In this document: positions 1-7,361 of the stretch, in pieces
Layout: each line of letters starts with the position of its first letter
How positions within the stretch are numbered: the first letter of the stretch is position 1
Assembly (NCBI GenBank): GCA_021162325.1
Contig: JAGGYV010000047.1
Span: 1-9,328 of the forward strand
Reading direction: 5' to 3'
Origin: Desulfobacteraceae bacterium
GTDB taxonomy: Bacteria > Desulfobacterota > Desulfobacteria > Desulfobacterales > Desulfosalsimonadaceae
Length of the DNA stretch: 9,328 nt
Position numbers and translations under genes: made by a program
The notes under the pieces: generated by a model
The model's input: the letters and a program-made list of their open reading frames with translations, nothing else
Told to the model about the DNA's origin: nothing
Databases searched by the model: none

Positions 1-11
1 AAATAAGTCAT

Positions 12-122
12 CGAATTTGGCGCTGGAATTTTTTTCGTCTTCAAGGCGCTTTGCCGAGAGCATAGCTGGCTATTTGACCGACAAAGCAACACAGAAGACG
101 GGAAAAATAATAAGCCAAAACG
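12..122. repeat. Long imperfect palindrome (MITE-like or REP-like intergenic hairpin), element A
   Basis: The two halves pair in nested blocks. TTTGGC at 16-21 pairs with GCCAAA at 114-119. Positions 28-42 pair with 94-108 over 15 positions, including two G-T pairs. GCTTTG at 48-53 pairs with CAAAGC at 82-87, and ATAGC at 62-66 pairs with GCTAT at 69-73 around a 2-nt loop. The whole stretch could fold into one long hairpin as RNA or single-stranded DNA. No ORF or transposase lies in it. It resembles dispersed intergenic repeats of Desulfobacterota from memory, which was not checked. No U-run follows the stem, so a rho-independent terminator is unlikely. Confidence 0.6.
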
Positions 123-432
123 TCGAGGTATTTATTCCCGAGCCCTTAATTGGATTGAGATAGATTTTTCTTCGTTTACGAGATCCAATTTTCACCTTAA
201 ATTTAATTCCGTGCTTCTTTACAATAACCTTATAAAACTTGACTTTTAAAGCTATTCAGGCTTTTATACTGAAAATTTATGGTGTCTTCAAGGGATTATT
301 ATTTTATTGTATGAATCTCTTTAAATAATATGGACATTCACCCCATTAATCAACTTCACCTTTTGGTTTGTATTATTAGCTTAACCAATTTGATTTATAC
401 ATAATTTAGTTAATATTAAAAAATTCATATTC
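123..432. other. AT-rich non-coding spacer upstream of the lptD repeat element
   Basis: I see no credible gene here. AATTGGAT (148-155) is inverted as ATCCAATT (183-190) around a 27-nt loop. Two weak sigma70-like boxes occur. TTGACT at 239-244 is followed by TATACT at 265-270, but the 20-nt spacing is too long. TTGATT at 390-395 is followed by TATTAA at 414-419 with 18-nt spacing. Either could once have driven lptD, but both would leave a leader of over 200 nt containing element B. Treat these as candidates only. Confidence 0.35.
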
Positions 433-443
433 CAACTGTGACA
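433..443 (+). repeat. Left copy of 11-bp direct repeat flanking element B
   Basis: CAACTGTGACA here is repeated exactly at 605-615, on the other side of element B. This is the pattern of a target-site duplication. The true duplication may be shorter (7-9 bp), because the shortened copy near 8128 shares GACA on one side and TCA on the other with element B. Confidence 0.55.
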
Positions 444-604
444 AACTCGTAAAAAGTCGAATTTCGATGGCAAAGAAAAAAGTTCCACCAACTCTTATAA
501 AATTGGCAAGGCGCGCAAATCCTGAGTGATAATTCGTACTTAGCGTACTTTAACGAGACGAAGGATGCAGCGCAACAAAGAATTTGGACTTTTTACGAAG
601 CCAT
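444..604 (+). repeat. MITE-like element B with terminal inverted repeats, upstream of lptD
   Basis: The left arm 448-465 and right arm 580-597 are inverted copies over 18 bp with two mismatches; the outer 11 bp (CGTAAAAAGTC / GACTTTTTACG) are exact. Further in, GCGC (511-514) pairs with GCGC (570-573), and ATCCT (519-523) pairs with AGGAT (562-566). The centre holds CGTACTT twice (535-541 and 544-550). CAAAGAA occurs as a direct repeat at 471-477 and 576-582. The element has no coding capacity, so it would need a transposase in trans if mobile. A shortened inverted copy lies at 8125-8187. It ends about 40 nt before the lptD start codon. Confidence 0.75.
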
Positions 605-615
605 CAACTGTGACA
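605..615 (+). repeat. Right copy of 11-bp direct repeat flanking element B
   Basis: Exact CAACTGTGACA match to 433-443, lying immediately outside the right arm of element B. It is read as a probable target-site duplication with an uncertain exact border. Confidence 0.55.
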
Positions 616-646
616 CAATTTTATTAAATCATTACACGGCAGTTTC

Positions 647-2929
647 ATGACACCTCTTAAAAAAGAATCGTACGCAAATACCCGGAAGCTATACTTTTTT
701 TGGATCTGCCGTATGGTGTTTATCATTTTCCTGACACCCGCCATATCAACTGCTGACACCATTAACTCACAAGACATTGTCCGGCCTGATACGCCATGGC
801 ATATCAACGCTCAAAAAATCACCTATAATCGAAAAACCAATATTTACACAGCCACTGGTGATGTAAAAATTTATAATGATGACAAAGCGCTTTATGCGGA
901 GTCGATTAAATATAATCAGGACACCATGGAAGCGGAATCAACAGGCAATGTTCGGCTGAATGTGGGCAAAGATACCTTAAAGGGCGATGAAATAATCATC
1001 AATCTGGAAACAGGTATCGGTACCATATATAATGGAAGCATATTCATTGAAAAAAGTCATTTTTTCATCAAGGGAGATAAAATTCTTAAAACCGGGGAAA
1101 ATTCTTATACAATCATGGATGGCAGCATTACCACATGCGATGGGGATCTTCCGCCATGGCAAATTACCGGAAAAAAAGTCGACATTACCATTGAAAAGTA
1201 TGGCACCGTCCATCATGCCACGCTTTGGACCAAAAATTTACCGGTTTTTTATGTTCCCTATATGATATTTCCAATCAACATAAAACGACAATCCGGACTG
1301 CTTTCCCCCCAAATGGGTTACTCCTCCCAAAACGGAATCGAATTTATTCAGCCCTTTTACTGGGCGATTAACCAAAACTCCGATGCAACATTCTATTACC
1401 ACCACATTCAAAACAGAGGTGAAAAATTAGGCGCGGAATACCGGTATGCCATCAGCGATTTTTCAAAAGGAGCATTGATGATGGACACGCTTAATGATCG
1501 TCACGTTGACGACGGAATCGGAGATTCTACTCAAGAATGGGGATATTCTAATGACTCATTTTTAAGAAAAAATACGGATCGGTATTGGTTTAGAATGAAA
1601 CTCGACCAGAAACTGCCGCAAAATTTTACCACAAAAATCGACCTGGACATTGTCAGTGATCAGGACTATCTGAATGAATTTTCATCCGGTTATTCCGGAT
1701 ATGATGCCACAAAAAAATATTTTGACTCTGAATTCGGACGCGACATTGATGATCAAAATGATTTCGTCCGTGAGAACAGTCTCAATATCAGCAGAATATG
1801 GACGCAATACAGTTTCAACGCGGAATTATTGTGGTATGACAATGTGATCAACCGGCGGCAGAATGAAACCGATACGACCCTGCAGCAGCTGCCAGCCATA
1901 ACGTTCGATGCATTAAAACAGTCTGTTTTAACCAATCAGCTGTTTGCTGACCTGGATTCCGAATTATTAAATTTTTACAGGCAAGACGGCATGACCGGTC
2001 AGCGAATTGATGTTCACCCGAGGATCTACCTGCCCCTGCATTATAAAAACTATTTTACGTTTGAGCCTTCGGCAGGGTTCCGGCAAACAGCATGGTATTT
2101 GAATCGGATGGAGGAGGAAACGTCAAGTCTTGATCAACACAACTACCAGCACAGAGAAATTTATGATTTAAAAGCTGAGTTGTCGACTGACCTGTTTCAT
2201 GTTTACCCCATCAATGGAGAATCCATTAACAAAATAAAACACACGCTCATTCCAAGGCTGGAATATTCATATATTCCTGATATGGACCAGACGCAATATC
2301 CGAATTTTAATGAAACAGACCGCATTGAGGCGGAAAATCTCATAACATTTTCTTTAACAAATATTTTAATCTCCAAAGCGCCAGGCGCGAATGAATTAAA
2401 TACGGATGCGCCGGGTAAAACCACGAATAAAGTAAATGCCATAGATCCGTACAATCAGTTTTTATGGTTTAAAATCGAACAGTCCTATGATTTTATCTTG
2501 GAAAACGAACCCGGCGAAAAACCATTTTATCCGTTATATGCTGAACTGAACATAACACCGGTAAACCTGTTATCCCTCCATGCGGAAACGGAATGGGACC
2601 ATGACAGCGGTAACTTTACGACTTTTAATACCTACTGTAAAATAAGAGATAACCGCAACGACCATTTGATGATCGAATACCGATATACCCGTGACAACAG
2701 CCAGTCCATCTATATAGACGTTAACAGCGCCATAACAGATACCATCAGCATTTTCGGAAACTATGAACGAAACATAGAAGACGCAGAAGATATTGAAAAA
2801 AGACTTGGCTGTCAGTATAGTGCCCAATGCTGGTCCTGCGATCTTTTTTATGAAGACGATGATGATGACCAAAAAATCGGATTCATGATCAGCCTAAAAG
2901 GCCTTGCAGAAATCGGAAGCGAGTTGTAA
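647..2929 (+). CDS. lptD: LPS-assembly outer membrane protein LptD (OstA/Imp)
   Basis: LptD is the outer-membrane beta-barrel that, with LptE, inserts lipopolysaccharide into the outer leaflet. The 760-residue product is close to the usual length. It starts with a basic stretch and a hydrophobic signal peptide (about residues 14-36). An OstA/LptA-like jelly-roll domain follows at about 50-150 (PWHINAQKITY, TGDVKIY, GDEIIINLETG). The barrel start is the family hallmark PVFYVPYMIFP followed by KRQSGLLSPQMGYSS. The C-terminus ends in a barrel strand, GFMISLKGL. C164 in TTCDGDLPPW matches the position of E. coli C173, and C722, C728 and C731 lie where E. coli has its C724-C725 pair. No early mature-protein cysteine equivalent to E. 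coli C31 is seen. The ATG at 647 has no clear Shine-Dalgarno. An ATG at 713 (residue 23) would cut into the signal peptide, so the longer start is preferred. Confidence 0.95.
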   Translation: MTPLKKESYANTRKLYFFWICRMVFIIFLTPAISTADTINSQDIVRPDTPWHINAQKITYNRKTNIYTATGDVKIYNDDKALYAESIKYNQDTMEAESTGNVRLNVGKDTLKGDEIIINLETGIGTIYNGSIFIEKSHFFIKGDKILKTGENSYTIMDGSITTCDGDLPPWQITGKKVDITIEKYGTVHHATLWTKNLPVFYVPYMIFPINIKRQSGLLSPQMGYSSQNGIEFIQPFYWAINQNSDATFYYHHIQNRGEKLGAEYRYAISDFSKGALMMDTLNDRHVDDGIGDSTQEWGYSNDSFLRKNTDRYWFRMKLDQKLPQNFTTKIDLDIVSDQDYLNEFSSGYSGYDATKKYFDSEFGRDIDDQNDFVRENSLNISRIWTQYSFNAELLWYDNVINRRQNETDTTLQQLPAITFDALKQSVLTNQLFADLDSELLNFYRQDGMTGQRIDVHPRIYLPLHYKNYFTFEPSAGFRQTAWYLNRMEEETSSLDQHNYQHREIYDLKAELSTDLFHVYPINGESINKIKHTLIPRLEYSYIPDMDQTQYPNFNETDRIEAENLITFSLTNILISKAPGANELNTDAPGKTTNKVNAIDPYNQFLWFKIEQSYDFILENEPGEKPFYPLYAELNITPVNLLSLHAETEWDHDSGNFTTFNTYCKIRDNRNDHLMIEYRYTRDNSQSIYIDVNSAITDTISIFGNYERNIEDAEDIEKRLGCQYSAQCWSCDLFYEDDDDDQKIGFMISLKGLAEIGSEL

Positions 2930-3040
2930 AGACTTTACGGATACGTTAATTCTATCGTTTTTGATATCTTAGGGTTTCATCTAAGGCTACACATAAAATT
3001 TTATACTAAAAAACATGTTAAAAAAACATTACATAACTAC

Positions 3041-3069
3041 TTGACTTTTTATAAATTTGTATTTAATTA
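3041..3069 (+). promoter_or_regulatory. Candidate promoter for the HU-holB-ricT-metG operon
   Basis: The 189-bp spacer after lptD is very AT-rich and should hold the start of the next operon. TTGACT at 3041-3046 is a good -35 box. The -10 partner at 16-17-nt spacing (TTAATT/TAATTA, 3063-3069) is poor, and the better TAATAT at 3074-3079 is too far away. The same spacer has a perfect 12-bp AT palindrome at 2993-3004. No convincing lptD terminator was found in this spacer, so read-through from lptD is possible. Confidence 0.25.
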
Positions 3070-3118
3070 ATCTTAATATTAAACCATTTTGATTCCACGG
3101 GAATAATTAGGAGGCGAT

Positions 3119-3394
3119 ATGAACAAACTGGAACTTATCTCAGCATTAAAGAGAGAAGCTGATATTTCTAAATCTGAGGCAGCACAAATTGTCCAAATAT
3201 TCTTTGATTCAATGTCAGAGTCACTGATCAATCAGGAGAGGATTGAAATAAGAGGCCTTTGCAGCTTTTTTGTAAAAAATTATAAAAGCTATGTGGGTCG
3301 AAATCCCAAAACCGGCGAAAAAGTTCTCATTAATCCGAAAAGGCTCCCCTTTTTCAAATGCGGAAAAGAGCTGAGAGAGCGTGTAAACAAATAA
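3119..3394 (+). CDS. HU/IHF-family DNA-binding protein
   Basis: This is a small nucleoid-associated protein that binds and bends DNA as a dimer. The 91 residues are the normal family length. The N-terminal helical dimerisation half (MNKLELISALK to about residue 40) is followed by the beta-saddle IEIRGLCSFFVKNY. The DNA-binding arm carries the family signature GRNPKTGE at about residues 61-68, and the C-terminal helix is FKCGKELRERVN. The IEIRGLCSF form resembles IHF-like members more than classical HU, but alpha or beta type cannot be told from this. A perfect AGGAGG at 3109-3114, 4 nt before ATG, fixes the start. The gene opens a tight gene run with holB, ricT and metG. Two cysteines (in GLCSF and FKCGK) are mildly unusual. 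Confidence 0.93.
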   Translation: MNKLELISALKREADISKSEAAQIVQIFFDSMSESLINQERIEIRGLCSFFVKNYKSYVGRNPKTGEKVLINPKRLPFFKCGKELRERVNK

Positions 3395-3423
3395 AACATC
3401 GCTTGGAATCTACGGAAAAATCT

Positions 3424-4452
3424 GTGCCTGGCTTTACATCTCTGGTTGGTCAAAAACGGCCTGTCCGATTATTAACCGCAGCCCTTACCAGCGGTAACCT
3501 CCCCCATGCCTTCCTTTTTACAGGAATAGAAGGAATTGGAAAAAAAAGAGCTGCCATGGCATTTGCCATGGCATGTAATTGTTTTAATCGGCAAAAGGGT
3601 GTTCATGCCGAACAACCCGAATCTATTCAACCTGAACACAATCCGATTGAACCCTGTGGGCGTTGTCGATCATGCAAAAAAATTATATCCGGAAATCACC
3701 CGGATATAATTTTAGTCAAACCTGCCGGGATTATGATTAAAGTTGATCAGATCCGTGCATTATGCAGTAAGCTGGTGTTAAAACCTTACGAAGCATACAA
3801 ACGCTTTGCAATAATTACCGATGCACAAAAATTAAACCCTGAAGCCGGTAATACACTTTTAAAAACACTTGAGGAACCTCCTGAACACACTGTCTTTATC
3901 CTGACTGCACTACAGGCGTCGGATATATTACCGACCATTGTTTCCAGATGCCAGCAGATCCGTTTCAATCCGATTCCCCCTCATTCTCTTAAAACATTCA
4001 TTGAGAATGCTTATGGACTGGACGCAGCAGAAGCGTCCGTGATTGCTTCCATGGCGCAAGGAAGTATCTCCCGTGCCGAATCTATGACAAAATCAAACTG
4101 GATAGATAAGCGTAACTGGATTATTGACGAGGTGGAAGCCCTTCCGTCACGGTCGATTAATTTATGTCTTGCCTTTTCAGATGCATTATCAAAAAATAAA
4201 GAATGGCTTTTCACAGCATTTGAAATAATGAAAAACTGGTTGAGGGATCTTGTTGTTTATAAATACACCCCTGAAAAAATAATCAATAAAGATTTATCAG
4301 AACAAATTAAAGCATCCTCAAAAAGAGCACCCGTTAACTCTTTGATATTAAAAATCAAGGCGATTGAAAAAGCAGAGCGAGACATTAAATCCAATTCAAA
4401 TTTAAGACTGACACTGGATTCACTGATAATTACGCTCTCTAAAGGATATTAA
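3424..4452 (+). CDS. holB: DNA polymerase III subunit delta' (clamp loader)
   Basis: Delta' is the clamp-loader subunit that, with delta and tau/gamma, loads the beta sliding clamp. With a GTG start at 3424 the protein has 343 residues and begins FTSLVGQKRPVRLL at residue 4, as family members usually do. It shows a P-loop-like GIEGIGKK (about 34-41), a zinc-module cluster (C53, then C78, C81 and C84 in PCGRCRSC), a Walker B-like ITDAQKL (about 131-137), the LLKTLEEPPEH segment and the SRC motif (about 174-176). Bacterial delta' proteins often do not hydrolyse ATP despite a P-loop, so activity is not inferred. The frame is open upstream to ATG 3358, which would overlap the HU gene by 37 nt and add 22 residues; TTG 3403 is a third option. 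None has a strong Shine-Dalgarno, so the start is uncertain. The ricT-like gene follows after 5 nt. Confidence 0.92.
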   Translation: MPGFTSLVGQKRPVRLLTAALTSGNLPHAFLFTGIEGIGKKRAAMAFAMACNCFNRQKGVHAEQPESIQPEHNPIEPCGRCRSCKKIISGNHPDIILVKPAGIMIKVDQIRALCSKLVLKPYEAYKRFAIITDAQKLNPEAGNTLLKTLEEPPEHTVFILTALQASDILPTIVSRCQQIRFNPIPPHSLKTFIENAYGLDAAEASVIASMAQGSISRAESMTKSNWIDKRNWIIDEVEALPSRSINLCLAFSDALSKNKEWLFTAFEIMKNWLRDLVVYKYTPEKIINKDLSEQIKASSKRAPVNSLILKIKAIEKAERDIKSNSNLRLTLDSLIITLSKGY

Positions 4453-4457
4453 GATAT

Positions 4458-5141
4458 ATGGATAAATTTATAGGCGTTCGTTTTAAGCCGGCCGGTAAGA
4501 TTTATGATTTCAATTGCGGCGCTTTTGTTTTAAAAACAGGAGACCATGTAATTGTTGAAACGGAAAACGGCCTGGGCTTTGGAGAGGTGGCAACACCGCC
4601 GACCCAAATCGAAAATAAAAAAGGGTCCCGTCCACTGAAAAAAGTATATCGACCGGCAACCGAAAATGATTTCAACAAGATAATAAAAAATACCGAAATC
4701 GAAAACAAAGCATATAATTTCTGCCGTCAGTGCATTGCCGAACTTAAACTTGGAATGAATCTGTTTTCCACAGAAAGCAATTTTGACGCAAGCAAAATCA
4801 CTTTCTTTTTCACCGCCGATGGCCGGGTTGATTTCCGAAAACTGGTAAAAATACTGGTAAAAGAATTCCGAAGCAAAATTGAAATGCGACAGGTGGGAAT
4901 TCGCAACCAGGCCAAAATATGCGGCGGCGTCGGGAGATGCGGCCGGGAGCTATGTTGCTCCGCCTTTATGACAAAGTTTGAACCGGTTTCTATCCGGATG
5001 GCCAAAAAGCAGGGCTTATCGTTAAATCCGACAAAAATATCCGGTGTCTGCGGAAGACTGATGTGTTGTCTGACATTTGAAAACGAAGGATATGTAAAAA
5101 CCGAAAAACCGAATAAACGGAAGGGATCAAAGAATCAATGA
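4458..5141 (+). CDS. ricT: PSP1 C-terminal domain protein, RicT/YaaT-like
   Basis: The 227-residue protein matches the PSP1/RicT (YaaT) family: VGVRF-like start (FIGVRFKPAGKIYDF), GDHVIVETENGLGFGEV at about 28-44, and the conserved ITFFFTADGRVDFRKLVKILVKEF core cut at about 114-137. A cysteine-rich segment follows, with C155, C161, C166, C167, C198, C203 and C204. In Bacillus subtilis RicT works with RicA and RicF in an Fe-S-binding complex that modulates RNase Y-dependent RNA processing and developmental decisions. The cysteines here would allow metal or Fe-S binding, but whether partners exist in this organism is not visible. The tail is lysine-rich. AAAGGA at 4440-4445 is a distant possible Shine-Dalgarno. 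The stop overlaps the metG start as ATGA, so translational coupling is likely. The holB-ricT-metG order echoes the Firmicutes holB-yaaT...metS neighbourhood. Confidence 0.9.
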   Translation: MDKFIGVRFKPAGKIYDFNCGAFVLKTGDHVIVETENGLGFGEVATPPTQIENKKGSRPLKKVYRPATENDFNKIIKNTEIENKAYNFCRQCIAELKLGMNLFSTESNFDASKITFFFTADGRVDFRKLVKILVKEFRSKIEMRQVGIRNQAKICGGVGRCGRELCCSAFMTKFEPVSIRMAKKQGLSLNPTKISGVCGRLMCCLTFENEGYVKTEKPNKRKGSKNQ

Positions 5142-7081
5142 CAACTCCTTTTTATATAACAACCCCTATTTATTATGTGAATGCAAAACCTCACATAGGG
5201 CACACATATACAACCATTTCCGCTGATGTGGCAAAACGCTTTCATGCCATGATGGGTGAAGATACTTTTTTTTTAACCGGGACGGATGAACATGGCGATA
5301 AAATTGTCAAAGCCGCTGAAAAAGAAAATATCACGCCAAAAGCCTATGCTGATCAGATCAGCAGCTTATTCAAAGACCTGTGGCCGGACTTTAATATAGA
5401 CAACAATTATTTTATCCGGACAACCGATGCTGATCACATTACGGTTGTAAAGCAGATACTGCAAAAAATTTTCGATTCCGGTGATATCTATTTCAGCGAA
5501 TATGAAGGGCTCTACTGTTTCGGGTGCGAACGTTTCTATACGGAACGTGAACTGGTCAATGGTAAATGCCCGGACCATGGGACTGAACCTGAAATTATCA
5601 AGGAATCCAATTATTTTTTTAAAATGAGCCGTTACCAACAATGGCTGATCGATCATATCAACAACAATCCGGATTTTATTCAGCCGGAACGGTACCGGAA
5701 TGAAACCCTTGCCTTTTTGCGTGAACCCCTTGAAGACCTTTGCATCTCCCGCCCCAAAACCCGACTGGAGTGGGGCATTACACTGCCATTTGATGAAAAT
5801 TACGTCACCTATGTTTGGTTTGATGCGTTGATCAATTATATTTCCGCTTTAGGCTTTCCGGATGATGATAATTTTAAAAAATTCTGGCCCCAGGCCCGTC
5901 ATATTGTGGCAAAGGATATTTTAAAACCCCACGGCATTTATTGGCCGATCATGCTCAAAGCAGCAGGCATTGATATTTACAACCACCTTTATGTTCATGG
6001 CTACTGGAATATCGATGAAACCAAAATGTCAAAATCACTCGGTAATGTTGTTGATCCCCATTACCTCCAATCAACTTATGGTTCTGATGCCATCCGGTTT
6101 TTTCTGATGCGGGAAATGGTCTTCGGCCTTGACTCAAATTTTTCTGAAACCATCCTGATTGAACGAATCAACACCGATCTTGCCAATGATCTGGGCAATC
6201 TGTTTTCACGGGTGCTGGCAATGTTTCACAAATATTTCAACGGGACCGTGCCTGAAATTGAACCTGGGGTCCGTAATGGTGAACACGCAGACTTATTTGA
6301 GGATGCGCAAAATACGATCAAAGAATTTAAAGATGAAATGCAGTCCCTCAAATTTCACAAGGCGATTGCTTCCATATGGAATTTAATTTCCAAGATGAAT
6401 AAATATGTGGTGACAACCGCCCCATGGGAATTGGCTAAAGATGAAAATAAAAAAGACCGGCTGGCGGATGTCATTTTTAACCTGCTTGAAGGCTTAAGGG
6501 TTATTGCCGGACTGATTCTTCCCATCATGCCCCAGACCTCAAAAACCATGCAGAAGCACCTGGCCTTAACAGCGGAAAACGAGCTGTCAACGTTTGACCG
6601 TATCGCACAATGGGGAACCATTCAATCAGGAACGCGTCTGCCAAAACCGGTGACACTGTTTCCCCGGATCGATACGAAAAAAAAACAAAAAAATAAAAAT
6701 AATCAACCGCCAGCCAAACAGGAAACACCGGAAAAAAAATCCCTGCCTGATTTAAAACCGGAGATTTCCTTTGATGATGTGCTAAAGTTAGACCTGCGGG
6801 TGGCCACCGTCATTCATGCAGAAAAAATACCAAAAGCAAACAAGCTGCTTAAGCTGGAAATTGATCTTGGTAAGGAAAAAAGAACCATTGTTGCAGGAAT
6901 TGCCAAAAGCTATTCCCCTGAAGAAATTGAAGGCAAACAGATTATCGTTGTTGCCAATTTAAAACCGGCAAAATTAATGGGCGTTTTGTCTCAGGGAATG
7001 CTTCTGGCGGCTGTCACCGATGAGGCCTGCTCGGTTGCGACGATTGACAAACCGGTTCCCCCGGGGACACCGGCCAAATAG
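5138..7081 (+). CDS. metG: Methionine--tRNA ligase with C-terminal tRNA-binding domain
   Basis: MetRS charges tRNA-Met with methionine using ATP in the cytoplasm. The class I signatures are clear: HIGH as HIGH at residues 19-22 (KPHIGHTYTT), FLTGTDEHG at about 45-53, and KMSKS at 296-300. The knuckle has one zinc set, C127, C130, C144 and H147, as in the one-zinc Thermus-like type. The anticodon-binding helical domain follows (about 360-500). A lysine- and asparagine-rich linker (about 513-535) leads to an OB-fold Trbp111/EMAPII-type domain at about 542-647 (FDDVLKLDLRVATV, VAGIAKSYSPEEIEGK, SQGMLLAA). The 647-residue length fits this two-domain form. The start overlaps the preceding gene as ATGA, with AAGGGA at 5121-5126 as Shine-Dalgarno. 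The linker DNA has A9 and A7 runs (6677-6693); a -1 slip would meet TAA at 6694. Confidence 0.97.
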   Translation: MTTPFYITTPIYYVNAKPHIGHTYTTISADVAKRFHAMMGEDTFFLTGTDEHGDKIVKAAEKENITPKAYADQISSLFKDLWPDFNIDNNYFIRTTDADHITVVKQILQKIFDSGDIYFSEYEGLYCFGCERFYTERELVNGKCPDHGTEPEIIKESNYFFKMSRYQQWLIDHINNNPDFIQPERYRNETLAFLREPLEDLCISRPKTRLEWGITLPFDENYVTYVWFDALINYISALGFPDDDNFKKFWPQARHIVAKDILKPHGIYWPIMLKAAGIDIYNHLYVHGYWNIDETKMSKSLGNVVDPHYLQSTYGSDAIRFFLMREMVFGLDSNFSETILIERINTDLANDLGNLFSRVLAMFHKYFNGTVPEIEPGVRNGEHADLFEDAQNTIKEFKDEMQSLKFHKAIASIWNLISKMNKYVVTTAPWELAKDENKKDRLADVIFNLLEGLRVIAGLILPIMPQTSKTMQKHLALTAENELSTFDRIAQWGTIQSGTRLPKPVTLFPRIDTKKKQKNKNNQPPAKQETPEKKSLPDLKPEISFDDVLKLDLRVATVIHAEKIPKANKLLKLEIDLGKEKRTIVAGIAKSYSPEEIEGKQIIVVANLKPAKLMGVLSQGMLLAAVTDEACSVATIDKPVPPGTPAK

Positions 7082-7095
7082 TGCTTCGAGCCTGT

Positions 7096-7142
7096 GTACT
7101 AAGGGATCCCATTGACACACAATGGTCTAACCTCTAAGGTAC
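7096..7142 (+). repeat. Imperfect hairpin just after metG
   Basis: CCATTG (7109-7114) and CAATGG (7120-7125) form a perfect 6-bp stem around ACACA. Outside it GTAC (7096-7099) pairs with GTAC (7139-7142), with partial pairing between. It begins 15 nt after the metG stop. It lacks a following U-run, so it is not a standard terminator; it may stabilise the 3' end of the operon transcript. Confidence 0.4.
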
Positions 7143-7361
7143 GATTCATTTAACTGGAGGAACCGTTGAGGGATACGACCTTTTTTACATACCTGCCATC
7201 AACCCTTTTATATCTCTAACCATCGGTAATTTAAACAAAAAAGAGACTAAACGAAAAATTTTAAAATTATATTTTTTCTGCCTTTGTCAGGGATGAAGGC
7301 CATTAAATAATTTCCTGGAAGAAGGCAATTGTAAAAATCAGTGTTTAAAGAAAACAATAAA
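7143..7361. other. AT-rich spacer with an inverted repeat; no credible gene
   Basis: This is part of the 401-bp gap between metG and the methyltransferase gene. TGCCTT (7279-7284) with CAGG (7288-7291) is inverted as CCTG (7314-7317) with AAGGCA (7322-7327), giving a possible imperfect stem with a 22-nt loop. GGAGG at 7156-7160 is well placed before a TTG at 7166, but the reading frame is only 17 codons (7166-7219). No tRNA-like fold or riboswitch core was recognised. Confidence 0.4.

Noticed and set aside
239..270. TTGACT and TATACT as an lptD promoter
   Set aside because: The 20-nt spacing is outside the normal range and the leader would exceed 370 nt; kept only as a weak mention.
444..604. 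Element B as a CRISPR array or riboswitch
   Set aside because: There are no regularly spaced repeats with unique spacers and no recognised aptamer core; inverted-repeat ends with direct-repeat flanks point to a mobile or REP-like element.
604..807. Minus-strand ORF of 67 codons over the lptD start
   Set aside because: It lies over the repeat border and the lptD signal peptide, has no family features, and is a shadow of the real gene.
2926..2938. GTAAAG-A-CTTTAC palindrome across the lptD stop as a terminator
   Set aside because: The loop would be one base and no U-run follows, so it cannot act as a rho-independent terminator.
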